A DNA stretch of 64,000 bases from Verrucomicrobiaceae bacterium (lineage in GTDB: Bacteria > Verrucomicrobiota > Verrucomicrobiia > Verrucomicrobiales > Akkermansiaceae), in the NCBI GenBank assembly GCA_027484055.1, contig JAIXQH010000028.1, forward strand, positions 1-64,000, in the 5' to 3' direction. How positions within the stretch are numbered: position 1 is the stretch's first letter; the number at the start of each line of letters is the position of its first letter. Below are positions 35,934 to 44,217 of the stretch, in pieces. The notes under the pieces are model-generated. The model made no database searches and had not been told where the DNA came from. It was given only the letters and a program-made list of their open reading frames with translations. A program made the translations under genes and the position numbers.

Positions 35934-37390
35934 GCTGGGACCTCCCCTTTCCATTCGGGTAAAATTTTATCCAGCCGCAACAAGCTGATGATCTCACGGA
36001 CTGAGGGGTTGGCGTCGGCTAGGAACATTTCGCCTCCTTTGGCCGCGACTATTTTCCAAGTTCGAATGAGACCACCGACCGCACGACTGTCGATGAAGCT
36101 GACATTTTTCAAGTCCACGACAAGCACCGAGATCTGGGGTTTATGCGAAATAGCCGTTTCTAACGTTAGCATCATTTCGTCGTGATAGAGAGCATCAAGC
36201 GCACGGCTGAATGACACCCAGACCATGCCGTCATCGAGGACTTTTTCATCACTGCCACTAGCATGATATTCTTCGATGAGCTGCAAGGCAGCAGCCTCGG
36301 TCTCCACGGTTTGATAGAGCGACTCCATCCGGACGGCGCGGATGGCGGTTTTAAATGAAAGTGATGGATTCACTACGACTAACAATTGGCCCGCAGTGCG
36401 GCAGCTACGCACCAAGGTCGCGAAGTGTCCCAATCCTGAGCTATCGATGAATGAAATTGCTGAAGCATCTAGGATCACGGGTGATAGAATGGAGTCCGGT
36501 AGCGGAGCGCCCGACATGTCTTTCAACTGTAGGTCGCCGACCCAGTGCAGACGAATCATCGGAATGCTTGGAACTTCCTCAAAACTTGGCAATTGCTTGG
36601 CCGACTGAGAAATCGAAATGCGATTCCGATAAGATTGATGTTGCTGCCATGAAGCCACACCGAGGAAAACCAAGTCTTTCCCGTAGCGCTTCACCAAGCG
36701 TGTGGGGCTGCTAGCCATCCTCCAAAACCACTCCATACCGGTTTTCTGCATCCACTTCGGGGCGCGTTTTTGTTTACCAGTGATGAAATCGAGACTGGCA
36801 CCTACACCGATACTGAGAGGGATGCCGCATTCTTTATGATGGGCGAAAATCCAACGCTCCTGCTTGGGACAGCCCAGGCAGACCAGCAATAACTTCGCGC
36901 CACTGGCCCGCATTTTCGCGCAGAGCGCATCGTTATCCCACTCGATCACTGCGCCGAAGGGCGGCGAGTCGACCCCGACCACTTTCAGTCCGGGGTAGCG
37001 TTGTTCTACGATGACTTTCGCCTCTTCTAGAGTCGCTAGATCACTTCCGAAAAAATAGACGGGATGTTGTTCTTTCCCGCAGATTTCGAGGAGTTTCGGA
37101 ACCATGTCTGATCCAGCAACCCGCTCACGAAGTGGGTAGCCAAACCATTTTGAAAGCCAGACCAGCGGCATCCCATCACAGACGACGCGATCTGCGAAAA
37201 AGACGATTTTTTTAAGATCCGGGTCTTCATATGCTTGGGTGGTGAAGTCCACATTCGCTGTCACGAGGTAGCGCGGGTCCGTTCTCTCCATCACGGAGGC
37301 GCAGTAAGTCAATGTTTCCTCAAGAGTGACATCGTGAAATGGCAGTCCTAGTAGGACGATCATAGGGGGTTCTGGTGGGATCGCATTCAT
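35930..37390 (-). CDS. WecG/TagA/CpsF glycosyltransferase fused to two STAS domains
   Basis: A 486-residue fusion. Residues about 10-250 are a GT26 enzyme (TANVDFTTQAYEDPDLKKI, CDGMPLVWLSKW, LGCPKQERWI), which adds an N-acetylmannosamine(-uronic) type sugar to a lipid-linked acceptor. Residues about 275-370 form a STAS domain with the phosphorylation motif FIDSSGLG (Ser317/318). Residues about 385-480 form a second STAS domain with FIDSRAVG (Ser435). STAS domains are anti-sigma-antagonist switches phosphorylated by RsbW-like kinases; one such kinase is encoded at 42128. Their attachment to a glycosyltransferase suggests direct control of the enzyme. Confidence 0.9.
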   Translation of the reverse strand: MNAIPPEPPMIVLLGLPFHDVTLEETLTYCASVMERTDPRYLVTANVDFTTQAYEDPDLKKIVFFADRVVCDGMPLVWLSKWFGYPLRERVAGSDMVPKLLEICGKEQHPVYFFGSDLATLEEAKVIVEQRYPGLKVVGVDSPPFGAVIEWDNDALCAKMRASGAKLLLVCLGCPKQERWIFAHHKECGIPLSIGVGASLDFITGKQKRAPKWMQKTGMEWFWRMASSPTRLVKRYGKDLVFLGVASWQQHQSYRNRISISQSAKQLPSFEEVPSIPMIRLHWVGDLQLKDMSGAPLPDSILSPVILDASAISFIDSSGLGHFATLVRSCRTAGQLLVVVNPSLSFKTAIRAVRMESLYQTVETEAAALQLIEEYHASGSDEKVLDDGMVWVSFSRALDALYHDEMMLTLETAISHKPQISVLVVDLKNVSFIDSRAVGGLIRTWKIVAAKGGEMFLADANPSVREIISLLRLDKILPEWKGEVPA

Positions 37391-38613
37391 TGGTTAGAGG
37401 AGGTGAGTGCATTCAATCGTTGGGCGAGCTGCTGGCCTAGAGCTTCCCAGGTGTAAATTTTTAAAATCTGAGAACGACCTGCCAGGCCTTGTCGTTTGCG
37501 AAGCGGAGAATCATTCACGTAGCGAAGGATAGCTGCCGCAAATTCGGCAGGTGCGTCAGCGAGAAGTAGATGCACATCGTGTTCCAGTTCCAGTCCTTGT
37601 GCGCCGAGGGTGGTGGATACGACAGGATTGCTCATGGCCAATCCTTCGGCGATTTTGAGGCGAGTCCCCCCGCCGATTCGCAGCGGGACCATTTGCATCC
37701 ATGCTTGTTGGTAGTAGGGACGAACATCCGGCACTTCACCGACGAAGTCCACCCCTGGAAGATTCGCGTAACCTTGGACGGTCGGCGTCGGATTTTTCCC
37801 AATAAGGATGAGTTTAAAGTCAGGGCACTGTTCGAGGACCAGAGGGTGGATCGTTTCAAAATACCATGCGAGTCCATCCGTATTCGGCACGTAGTCGAGA
37901 GCGCCACAGAACAGTGCGGTAGGAGTGGCTGTAGGGGTCGGCGGCCAAGCCTCGGCATCGAAGAAACCGACGTTCGCGCCGTTAGGTAGGACGAACACTC
38001 GGTCGCTTGTGCCCATTTTAGACGTGAGGAAGGTCTCATCATCCGGCCCGCAGACAACGGTTAGAGCGAGCTCGCGCCGCACTTCACGTTCGAGTCTTAC
38101 GATTTTAAAGAGGTTCTCATAGGCCATGAGCTTACCGAGTCGGCTTTGCTGCTTGGTGTTGAGGACTTCGGTTTGGAACAACCAGTCCACGCGGCTGCGA
38201 TCCATCACGCGGGCGGGATGGTCGGGAAAGATTTCTTTGATGTACGGCCAGAGCACGAGGTCACAGAAATTTATCACATCATATTCCTGGCCCGCGGTGA
38301 ACTGATACAAGGATGTTAGCACCTGCTCAGACCACCAATGCCTCACCGATACGGGTTGCAAGTGCCAGAGGCGATCTGTGAGAAAGGGCGGCCAAGGTGC
38401 GTGTTGAAATGGCTCGAAGTGGACGCGTTTACAAAACGCTTCGAAACGATGCAGGTGAGCGGCATCTTCTGGCTCGGACGACAAGCAGAAGAGATCCACT
38501 TCGAAGTGACGCCCAAGGGCTTCTGCCAGATGATAGACACGCTGATAGGTGCCTCTCATCAAGGGATATGGGACGTAAGGTAGAAAGATTAACAGACGTT
38601 TCATTCGGGTCAT
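37387..38613 (-). CDS. Glycosyltransferase, GT4-like
   Basis: A 408-residue GT-B enzyme. The N-terminus MKRLLIFLPYVPYPLMRGT and QRVYHLAEALGRHFEVDL, the donor-site segment PLRIGGGTRLKIAEGLAMSN and VSTTLGAQGLEL match the family often seen next to exosortase/EPS genes. ATG 38613 overlaps the upstream stop (ATGA). It overlaps the GT26-STAS gene start by 4 bases. Confidence 0.87.
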   Translation of the reverse strand: MTRMKRLLIFLPYVPYPLMRGTYQRVYHLAEALGRHFEVDLFCLSSEPEDAAHLHRFEAFCKRVHFEPFQHAPWPPFLTDRLWHLQPVSVRHWWSEQVLTSLYQFTAGQEYDVINFCDLVLWPYIKEIFPDHPARVMDRSRVDWLFQTEVLNTKQQSRLGKLMAYENLFKIVRLEREVRRELALTVVCGPDDETFLTSKMGTSDRVFVLPNGANVGFFDAEAWPPTPTATPTALFCGALDYVPNTDGLAWYFETIHPLVLEQCPDFKLILIGKNPTPTVQGYANLPGVDFVGEVPDVRPYYQQAWMQMVPLRIGGGTRLKIAEGLAMSNPVVSTTLGAQGLELEHDVHLLLADAPAEFAAAILRYVNDSPLRKRQGLAGRSQILKIYTWEALGQQLAQRLNALTSSNQ

Positions 38614-39710
38614 GCGTAGTAAGCCCACCACTTGGAATACACGGTCTCCCAAGGCCCTGGTTGGGTGGAGTCACCCGGCGGCGAAGGTAAGAAAGTCGCT
38701 GCCTCTGCCAGTCCGCCGGGTGTCAGCCCGAGCAAACAGGGTAGAGCACGCATCAGACCCGCACGGGGATAATCTCCTAGGGGACGAATATAGGCACCGC
38801 GTTTCAGTCGATCTCTCAGAGCAAGCACGAGATTTTTCACATACGAGCCTTGCCGTAGTAGCCGAGGGATCTTGTGGTAGGTGGCGAAGTTCGGGATGGG
38901 TCGGTTAAGCCGCTTTTCTTCTGCTGCGCGATAGAGGATGCCCCAGGCTTGGATCAGTGCTTGAGATTCCGCTTCGAGTTCCTGCCAAGTGGGACCAGTT
39001 GCGTAGGGATGGAATTTGAAGTTCACACCTTCAGCGTGCCATTGCCGGAGAAGTGGGATTCCAGATGGAAGATCACAGGTTAGAAGACGTTCAGCACGCT
39101 CACGGCACTTGGAGGAATAAAGACCATTGAGGCATAACCAACCGTCTCCGAGGGCGAGCTTGACCTTGGCGTGATTGCGAATGACGAATTTCAGGCCATC
39201 CGCCTGGCCCATCCGACAACGCGAGAAAAATAGGCCACTTCCGCGATTCCAGAGCAGTCGGGTCGCTTCTTCTGGCTCGATTTTCGAAAAATCCAAGTCA
39301 CCACGGAGCTGTTGTAAAAAGGATGCATCCCCCGCCACGACGACATGACCTGCGACGAGGTCTGCGAACATCATGGAACGACTTGGATCTCCGATGGATT
39401 CAGCGCGAAGGGATTTAATCTCGACGTCGATTCCCAATTCGATCGATTCCAAGCGCTCAATTTCACGGCACCAAGCCACTAAACTTGGGTCATCTGGGGA
39501 GTCGTCAAATAAGAAGTAGTCCAGGTCGTTAGAAAACTCTGGGCCGTGACTCCCCGCCATAACCCCACCCTCACCGCGACCATAGCCGCCGCCAAGAACG
39601 AGTGCTCCTCTGCAACCTTGCGCTTCAAATGAGGTCTTTACCTTAGAAAAATGACGCTCCAAGCGAGACTCAAGCTCGGGGTGACTGCCTTCGAAGTAAC
39701 GTCCTGTCAT
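38610..39710 (-). CDS. Nucleotidyltransferase-fold protein
   Basis: A 366-residue protein. Near residue 40 it reads LGGGYGRGEGG, followed by NDLDYFLF (about 61-68) and GIDVEIKSL (about 93-101). A glycine-rich turn, a D-x-D on the next strand, and a third Asp fit the polymerase-beta nucleotidyltransferase fold (MNT/Cid/DUF4111-like). The rest is helical. It may transfer a nucleotide to a sugar, lipid or protein in the polysaccharide pathway; the family assignment is by motif only. Confidence 0.62.
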   Translation of the reverse strand: MTGRYFEGSHPELESRLERHFSKVKTSFEAQGCRGALVLGGGYGRGEGGVMAGSHGPEFSNDLDYFLFDDSPDDPSLVAWCREIERLESIELGIDVEIKSLRAESIGDPSRSMMFADLVAGHVVVAGDASFLQQLRGDLDFSKIEPEEATRLLWNRGSGLFFSRCRMGQADGLKFVIRNHAKVKLALGDGWLCLNGLYSSKCRERAERLLTCDLPSGIPLLRQWHAEGVNFKFHPYATGPTWQELEAESQALIQAWGILYRAAEEKRLNRPIPNFATYHKIPRLLRQGSYVKNLVLALRDRLKRGAYIRPLGDYPRAGLMRALPCLLGLTPGGLAEAATFLPSPPGDSTQPGPWETVYSKWWAYYA

Positions 39711-39721
39711 CTGCTCCGGGG

Positions 39722-40042
39722 TTAGGCTTTTCTGGGTTCCAACTCGAAGATCCGATGAACCTGCATCAATTCAAGAATCGTCAGTACCTTGGTGCCTACA
39801 TTGGTGAGGCGGACCGGGCGTCGCTGTTCTGGCAATGAGTTATGGACATGCAAAAATGCACCAAGCCCTGAGCTGTCGAGAAATTCTAAACTCTCACAGT
39901 TCACTGCGACCGGGCCAGAGGATGAGGAGATGGCCAGCCCGGCTTCTTGCCGAAATTCCGGGGCATTGACTCGGTCTAAACTATCCACCAGCACGGTTAG
40001 TACTACGGTTCCGGTGCTTTCCATGGTTGATCGAACAATCAT
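39722..40042 (-). CDS. STAS-domain anti-sigma factor antagonist-like protein
   Basis: A 106-residue single STAS domain, the size of SpoIIAA/RsbV/SypA. The phosphorylation motif EFLDSSGLGAFL puts the target serine at Ser57 (D56-S57-S58-G59). It probably binds an RsbW-like kinase when unphosphorylated. It is first in the leftward arm of the polysaccharide locus; the matching kinase/phosphatase gene starts about 2.1 kb away in the rightward arm. Confidence 0.9.
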   Translation of the reverse strand: MIVRSTMESTGTVVLTVLVDSLDRVNAPEFRQEAGLAISSSSGPVAVNCESLEFLDSSGLGAFLHVHNSLPEQRRPVRLTNVGTKVLTILELMQVHRIFELEPRKA

Positions 40043-40257
40043 CGTGTCTTTCTGGTTTTAGGGTTCTTGAACTTTCAGATTTAACAGGTATGAGACTCTT
40101 AAATGAATGACATACTGCGTTTTTTAGCTCCCTCGCGGCTGCAAGAACAGCGTGAAATCAATGGTTTTTCGCTAGGTTGATACGAACCTTCACTCATTTT
40201 CAAAAAACTGCTTTGTTTGCTTTGCTAAGACAACTAAATAGTTCATAAATCCTACAG
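40043..40257. promoter_or_regulatory. Divergent promoter region of the polysaccharide locus
   Basis: A 215-base A+T-rich gap separates the two arms, which are transcribed away from each other. Promoters for both arms should lie here. I see several T-rich stretches (for example CGTTTTTTAGC at about 40113) but cannot assign -35/-10 boxes with confidence. Confidence 0.4.
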
Positions 40258-40974
40258 ATGAACGTTGACCCAGCAGAATACTGGAGCCAGATCGATAAAG
40301 ACGGAGAAATCGAACGCTGGAGCCGCAACGCACGACGCAAGATGGCGATCTGGCGACTGACGATTTACGCAGCTCGCGCCTTGAAGCGTGGGCTCGACCT
40401 GGTGGGTTCACTGGGCGCACTCTGTGCCTTTTCGCCTTTTTTTATTATCACCAGCCTACTGATCAAGCTGGAGGATCGTGGCCCGATCTTCTTTTGTCAG
40501 AACCGAGTCGGTGCTGCTGGCAGGCTGTTTCCGATGTGGAAGTTCCGCTCCATGGTGATCAATGCGGACCAGATCAAGGATCAACTGCTAGAGGCAAATC
40601 AGCATGGCGAGGCCGGAGTGACCTTTAAAATGAAGGATGACCCGCGGATCACGAAGGTCGGGAAATGGATCCGCAAGCTGTCGATCGATGAGCTACCGCA
40701 GTTTTACAACGTCCTGCGTGGCGAGATGTCGCTCGTTGGGCCCCGTCCCCCGCTGCCCAGGGAGGTGGCGACTTACAAGGCATCGCATCTCCGCCGCCTG
40801 CGGGTGAAGCCGGGGATCACTTGCCTTTGGCAAATTGGTGGACGGTCAGAGATTGATTTTGAGGGGCAAGTCCGGCTGGACTTGGAATATATCCGCTCAT
40901 CTAGTGCGTTTTTTGATTGTTCGATTCTGCTTAAAACTCTGCCAGCAGTGCTTTTTGGTAAAGGTGCCTATTAA
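40258..40974 (+). CDS. Undecaprenyl-phosphate sugar phosphotransferase (priming transferase)
   Basis: A 238-residue protein of the bacterial sugar transferase family (WbaP C-terminal/PglC type). One membrane helix (about 55-75) follows KRGLDLVGSLGAL; catalytic segments are PIFFCQNRVG, MWKFRSM, KLSIDELPQFYNVLRGEMSL, VGPRPPLP and KPGITCLWQI. It attaches the first sugar-phosphate to undecaprenyl phosphate and so starts each repeat unit. Confidence 0.93.
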   Translation: MNVDPAEYWSQIDKDGEIERWSRNARRKMAIWRLTIYAARALKRGLDLVGSLGALCAFSPFFIITSLLIKLEDRGPIFFCQNRVGAAGRLFPMWKFRSMVINADQIKDQLLEANQHGEAGVTFKMKDDPRITKVGKWIRKLSIDELPQFYNVLRGEMSLVGPRPPLPREVATYKASHLRRLRVKPGITCLWQIGGRSEIDFEGQVRLDLEYIRSSSAFFDCSILLKTLPAVLFGKGAY

Positions 40975-40994
40975 AACCCATTTTCACATTCATC

Positions 40995-42131
40995 ATGCCT
41001 GCAGGAGTCCTTGAACTCGTATTACCCGATTGGTCTGCTTTAGATACGGTGCGCTCATCGTCCGTGCCATTTGCGCTCTGGACGATTGGCGACCAGTGCC
41101 TGCTGCATCACTGGCTGGATTACGCGGTGAATCAAGGTAGCACTGGCGTGATATTCTACGTAACAGACCGCCCGGACGCCGTTAAAAAAGTGCTAACTGA
41201 GTCGTCTCTCTGGCCGCTAACGATGGAAATGATCGTTCTGACAGCAGGCCAAGAAGCCCCTCCACAAGCGATTTCAGTGGAATGGCTGCATGGTGAAGAG
41301 GCCCCCGCCCCGCCGACGAATGGCTGGGAGCTGCTCGCACGGGCAGCCGATATCGAGAAGGTGTGGCTGGACCGTCTAGCAAATGATCCAGATTTCATGC
41401 TCATGAATGTCGGCTTTTCATGCCGAATCCATCCTGAAGCGGTGTTGAGCCCGCCCTATTTCATTGGCGATCATGTATTCATCGGCCCAGGTTGTGAAAT
41501 CGGCCCTTATGCGGTGGTGGGCCAGGGATCTGTCGTCTCAGGGGCGAATCGGGTGACCCATTCTCACCTCTCCGCGAATACTTTCCTCGGGCCAGTGACC
41601 GCCTTGGATCAGTGTCGGCTGGAAAGTGGTATTTTAATCAATTTAAAACACCGTGCGCGGCTCGACGAACTTGAGCCTCACCTACTCTCTAACCTTGAAA
41701 GCAGCTCGCTGGACGTGCCGATCAAAGATCGGCTCTATGCCTTGCTGCTCTACATCCAGCAGAGAAAGTCTGAGCATAGCCACGAGACCTTCAAGACCTT
41801 CGACGGGCGCATCCTCCCGGGCCGGGCAGATGCCGGCCTCTCCAATCGGACCGCCTGGCTCCCTCTGGTCTGGAGGGGAAAAATGCCACTTTACGGCATC
41901 CTGCCTAGATCCACCGCCCAGTTTGAGCGGCTAAGCGCAGAGTCACAGCGTGTGATCCGCCACGCGCCCATCGGCGTCTTTTCCTATGCCGATAGCCAAG
42001 GGTGCCATAGCCCCGAGCAACCTGAGGAGGCCGCCCATGCGGTCTATCAAGCCTCACTCCCTCCAGAGACTTTGCTAGGTGCGATTGCCCATTTCATCCG
42101 TCATTTCAACTCTGCTGATCTCCATCCATGA
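40995..42131 (+). CDS. Nucleotidyltransferase-like protein with left-handed beta-helix
   Basis: A 378-residue protein. The first 130 residues look like a degenerate sugar-nucleotide transferase domain. Residues about 140-200 contain hexapeptide repeats (IHPEAV, YFIGDHVFIGPGCEIGPYA) forming a left-handed beta helix as in GlmU. The C-terminal part has TFDGRILPGRADAGLSNRT, resembling GlmU-like enzymes that lack the acyltransferase site. Probably related to sugar nucleotide synthesis in the same locus; exact reaction unknown. Confidence 0.6.
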   Translation: MPAGVLELVLPDWSALDTVRSSSVPFALWTIGDQCLLHHWLDYAVNQGSTGVIFYVTDRPDAVKKVLTESSLWPLTMEMIVLTAGQEAPPQAISVEWLHGEEAPAPPTNGWELLARAADIEKVWLDRLANDPDFMLMNVGFSCRIHPEAVLSPPYFIGDHVFIGPGCEIGPYAVVGQGSVVSGANRVTHSHLSANTFLGPVTALDQCRLESGILINLKHRARLDELEPHLLSNLESSSLDVPIKDRLYALLLYIQQRKSEHSHETFKTFDGRILPGRADAGLSNRTAWLPLVWRGKMPLYGILPRSTAQFERLSAESQRVIRHAPIGVFSYADSQGCHSPEQPEEAAHAVYQASLPPETLLGAIAHFIRHFNSADLHP

Positions 42132-43204
42132 GCTACCATGAAACACTAACGCCACCGATAGGGGTGGTCCGGTACACCATTCCCGCGGATACATCCTTGG
42201 TAAGCACCTTGCGAAAGCGCTTCATCGACAGCATTTCCAACGGCGAACTCAATGACTCGGATCTCGCTCAGTGGACCTTAGTTTTCAGCGAGCTGGTGTT
42301 TAATGCCATCTTCCATGGGGCCAAGAACAACCCGGATCATTCGATCAATGTCGAGTGGAGCATCACGCAGAACTCTATCATCCTAGGTGCCTTGGATCCT
42401 GGCCAAGGCCCAGCGGATGAGGCTCTAAAATCCCCTTCCCTTCCCTCAGACCCGACTGCGGAGTCAGGCCGGGGGCTCTTTATTCTCCACGATTTTGCGG
42501 ACGAGTTGCGCCACTCACGCGGGACGCATGGGTTCTTTCTAGAGGTCGTGAAATACTACCCAAGTCAAGGACTCCCGCTGCCGGGAAATCCTGAAATCGA
42601 CAGCGTGATCGATGAACTTTCCTCCTGCTACGAAAGTCTATCGGTATTCCACCGGCTGACAGAGAATCTAATTGAAAGCGGAAATCTCCGCGACTTCATC
42701 GGCAGTTCGCTTGATGAATTCCTCTCACTGCATCCGCTCGACACCATCTTTTTCCTCGGCTCCAGTACCTTGCCCGAGAGGGTCCGTGAGGCGCTCAACA
42801 AGGCGAACTGGTTCCTCGACCAAGAAGATGCCGATCCCACGCTGAGAACTCTTGGCACACTGACGCGAGAGACGGTGTGGGAAAACTTCGAGGATTTGAC
42901 CCGCCAAAACATCACTTTCAAATCCCTCAGCTCCGTCGGCGCTGGTTGCGTCTTCCCGATCGTGGCCGGTGGCATTCACTTCGGTGCGCTGATCGCCCTG
43001 AGAAAACACAGCATCTCAAGCGTCCAGCGGCGCTCACTCGGCACCCTGCGGACGCTCGCCGATCTATGCGGTATCGCCTGCGCGAACACTCACCTCTCCA
43101 ACATCCGGGACGAATCCCAAAAAGACCTCCGCGAACTCGAAATCGCAGTGGATATCCAAAAGGCTCTCTTGCCCATTATCCCACCTCCCAAGTCGGATCG
43201 CTAG
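42128..43204 (+). CDS. RsbW-like kinase + GAF protein, N-terminal part of an interrupted gene
   Basis: A 358-residue product ending at TAG 43202-43204. Residues 1-145 are an anti-sigma-type GHKL kinase: N-box FSELVFNAIFHGAKNN, G1 LDPGQGPADEA, G2 ESGRGLFIL. Residues about 155-330 fit a GAF domain. It ends in LRELEIAVDIQKALLPIIPP, the normal linker leading into a RsbU/SpoIIE phosphatase, whose remainder continues in the same frame after the stop. Start overlaps the previous gene by 4 bases. Confidence 0.85.
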   Translation: MSYHETLTPPIGVVRYTIPADTSLVSTLRKRFIDSISNGELNDSDLAQWTLVFSELVFNAIFHGAKNNPDHSINVEWSITQNSIILGALDPGQGPADEALKSPSLPSDPTAESGRGLFILHDFADELRHSRGTHGFFLEVVKYYPSQGLPLPGNPEIDSVIDELSSCYESLSVFHRLTENLIESGNLRDFIGSSLDEFLSLHPLDTIFFLGSSTLPERVREALNKANWFLDQEDADPTLRTLGTLTRETVWENFEDLTRQNITFKSLSSVGAGCVFPIVAGGIHFGALIALRKHSISSVQRRSLGTLRTLADLCGIACANTHLSNIRDESQKDLRELEIAVDIQKALLPIIPPPKSDR

Positions 43205-43846
43205 CTAGTCGCGATTTACCAAGAAAGCTCGCTGACGATCGCAGGAGACTACGCCATCGCCCGCAAGGACTCAGATGGAAATCTCGTGGTGGCCATGATC
43301 GATGTGATGGGCAAGGGCGTCTCTGCAGCCTTACTCGCAAGCATCTTTCGCACGGCCTTTGAAATGTCGCTGAACATCCCGACGTCTTGCCAAATTCTAG
43401 ACACGATCAACAAGACACTCTGCAGCCAACTGGGGGATTTGAGCATGTTCATCACCTGCGCCATTGCCCGCATATCAGCTGACGGGAAATCCATCGATCA
43501 CTCCAGCGCGGGCCATTGCCCGACGTTTTTCTATCAAACGGATGGCACACGCCTTTTTCTCCATCCATCCGGCCCGCCGTTAGGCATTCTGCCACAAGCC
43601 AGCTACTCGGGGGATCAAGCAGTGCTCAGCGGCGGTGAACGCCTACTCTTCATCACCGATGGCTGCTACGAGTGGGACCGTAGTGACGAAGACTTCGGCT
43701 GGCATCGTTTCGTTGAACTCATGGATGAAAATCGCACCTCGACGCCAGAGCAGCTCTGGGCGCAAGTGCGTGAGCGCATCCGCAGCGAATATGGTAATAC
43801 GCTCGAAGACGACTGCACCCTCATCACCCTCGATATCCTTTCATGA
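43205..43846 (+). pseudogene. PP2C (SpoIIE/RsbU) phosphatase domain, after an in-frame TAG
   Basis: The frame continues directly from 43205 with LVAIYQESSLTIAGDYAIAR, then the metal-binding GDY and MIDVMGKGVSAALLAS, AGHCPTFFY and the final EDDCTLITLDIL, a complete SpoIIE-type phosphatase domain. Joined to the part before it, the protein would be 572 codons long with one amber codon. It could be a point mutation, a sequence error, stop readthrough, or separate translation from ATG 43286 (which would lack the first metal ligand). The surrounding CTAGCTAG is palindromic. Confidence 0.75.
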
Positions 43847-44217
43847 AACGTATCCTTGTCGCCGAAGATGATTTCGTCATCTCCAAGCTTTATCAAATCC
43901 ACTTCCAGCGGAACAATCTGCATGGCAGCTTCTTCACAACGGGAGCAGGGGTCATCGAAAGCGCGAAACATGCTCGCCCCGACCTCGTCATCCTCGACTT
44001 CGAACTACCAGATTTGAATGGTCCGGACGTCATGCGAGCACTTCACCAGATCCCAGGCTGTGAGGACTTGCCAGTGATTTTCGTGACTGGCCGAGCCACG
44101 CCGGAGGTGGTCGAAAATCTGCGGAAAGAAGGAGCCCGCGAAGTCTTCGGCAAGCCGTTTTCCCCGCTCCAACTCATCCACCTGATTGGCAAACTCACCG
44201 AGTCGCCTGCACCATGA
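43843..44217 (+). CDS. Single-domain response regulator
   Basis: A 124-residue receiver domain with acidic pocket E8, D9, D10, phospho-acceptor D52 (LVILDFELPDLNG), T82 and K104 (FGKPFSP). There is no output domain. Start overlaps the phosphatase stop (ATGA). Next to the kinase/phosphatase it probably modulates the partner switch; in Vibrio fischeri SypE the same three modules are in one chain. Confidence 0.9.
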   Translation: MKRILVAEDDFVISKLYQIHFQRNNLHGSFFTTGAGVIESAKHARPDLVILDFELPDLNGPDVMRALHQIPGCEDLPVIFVTGRATPEVVENLRKEGAREVFGKPFSPLQLIHLIGKLTESPAP

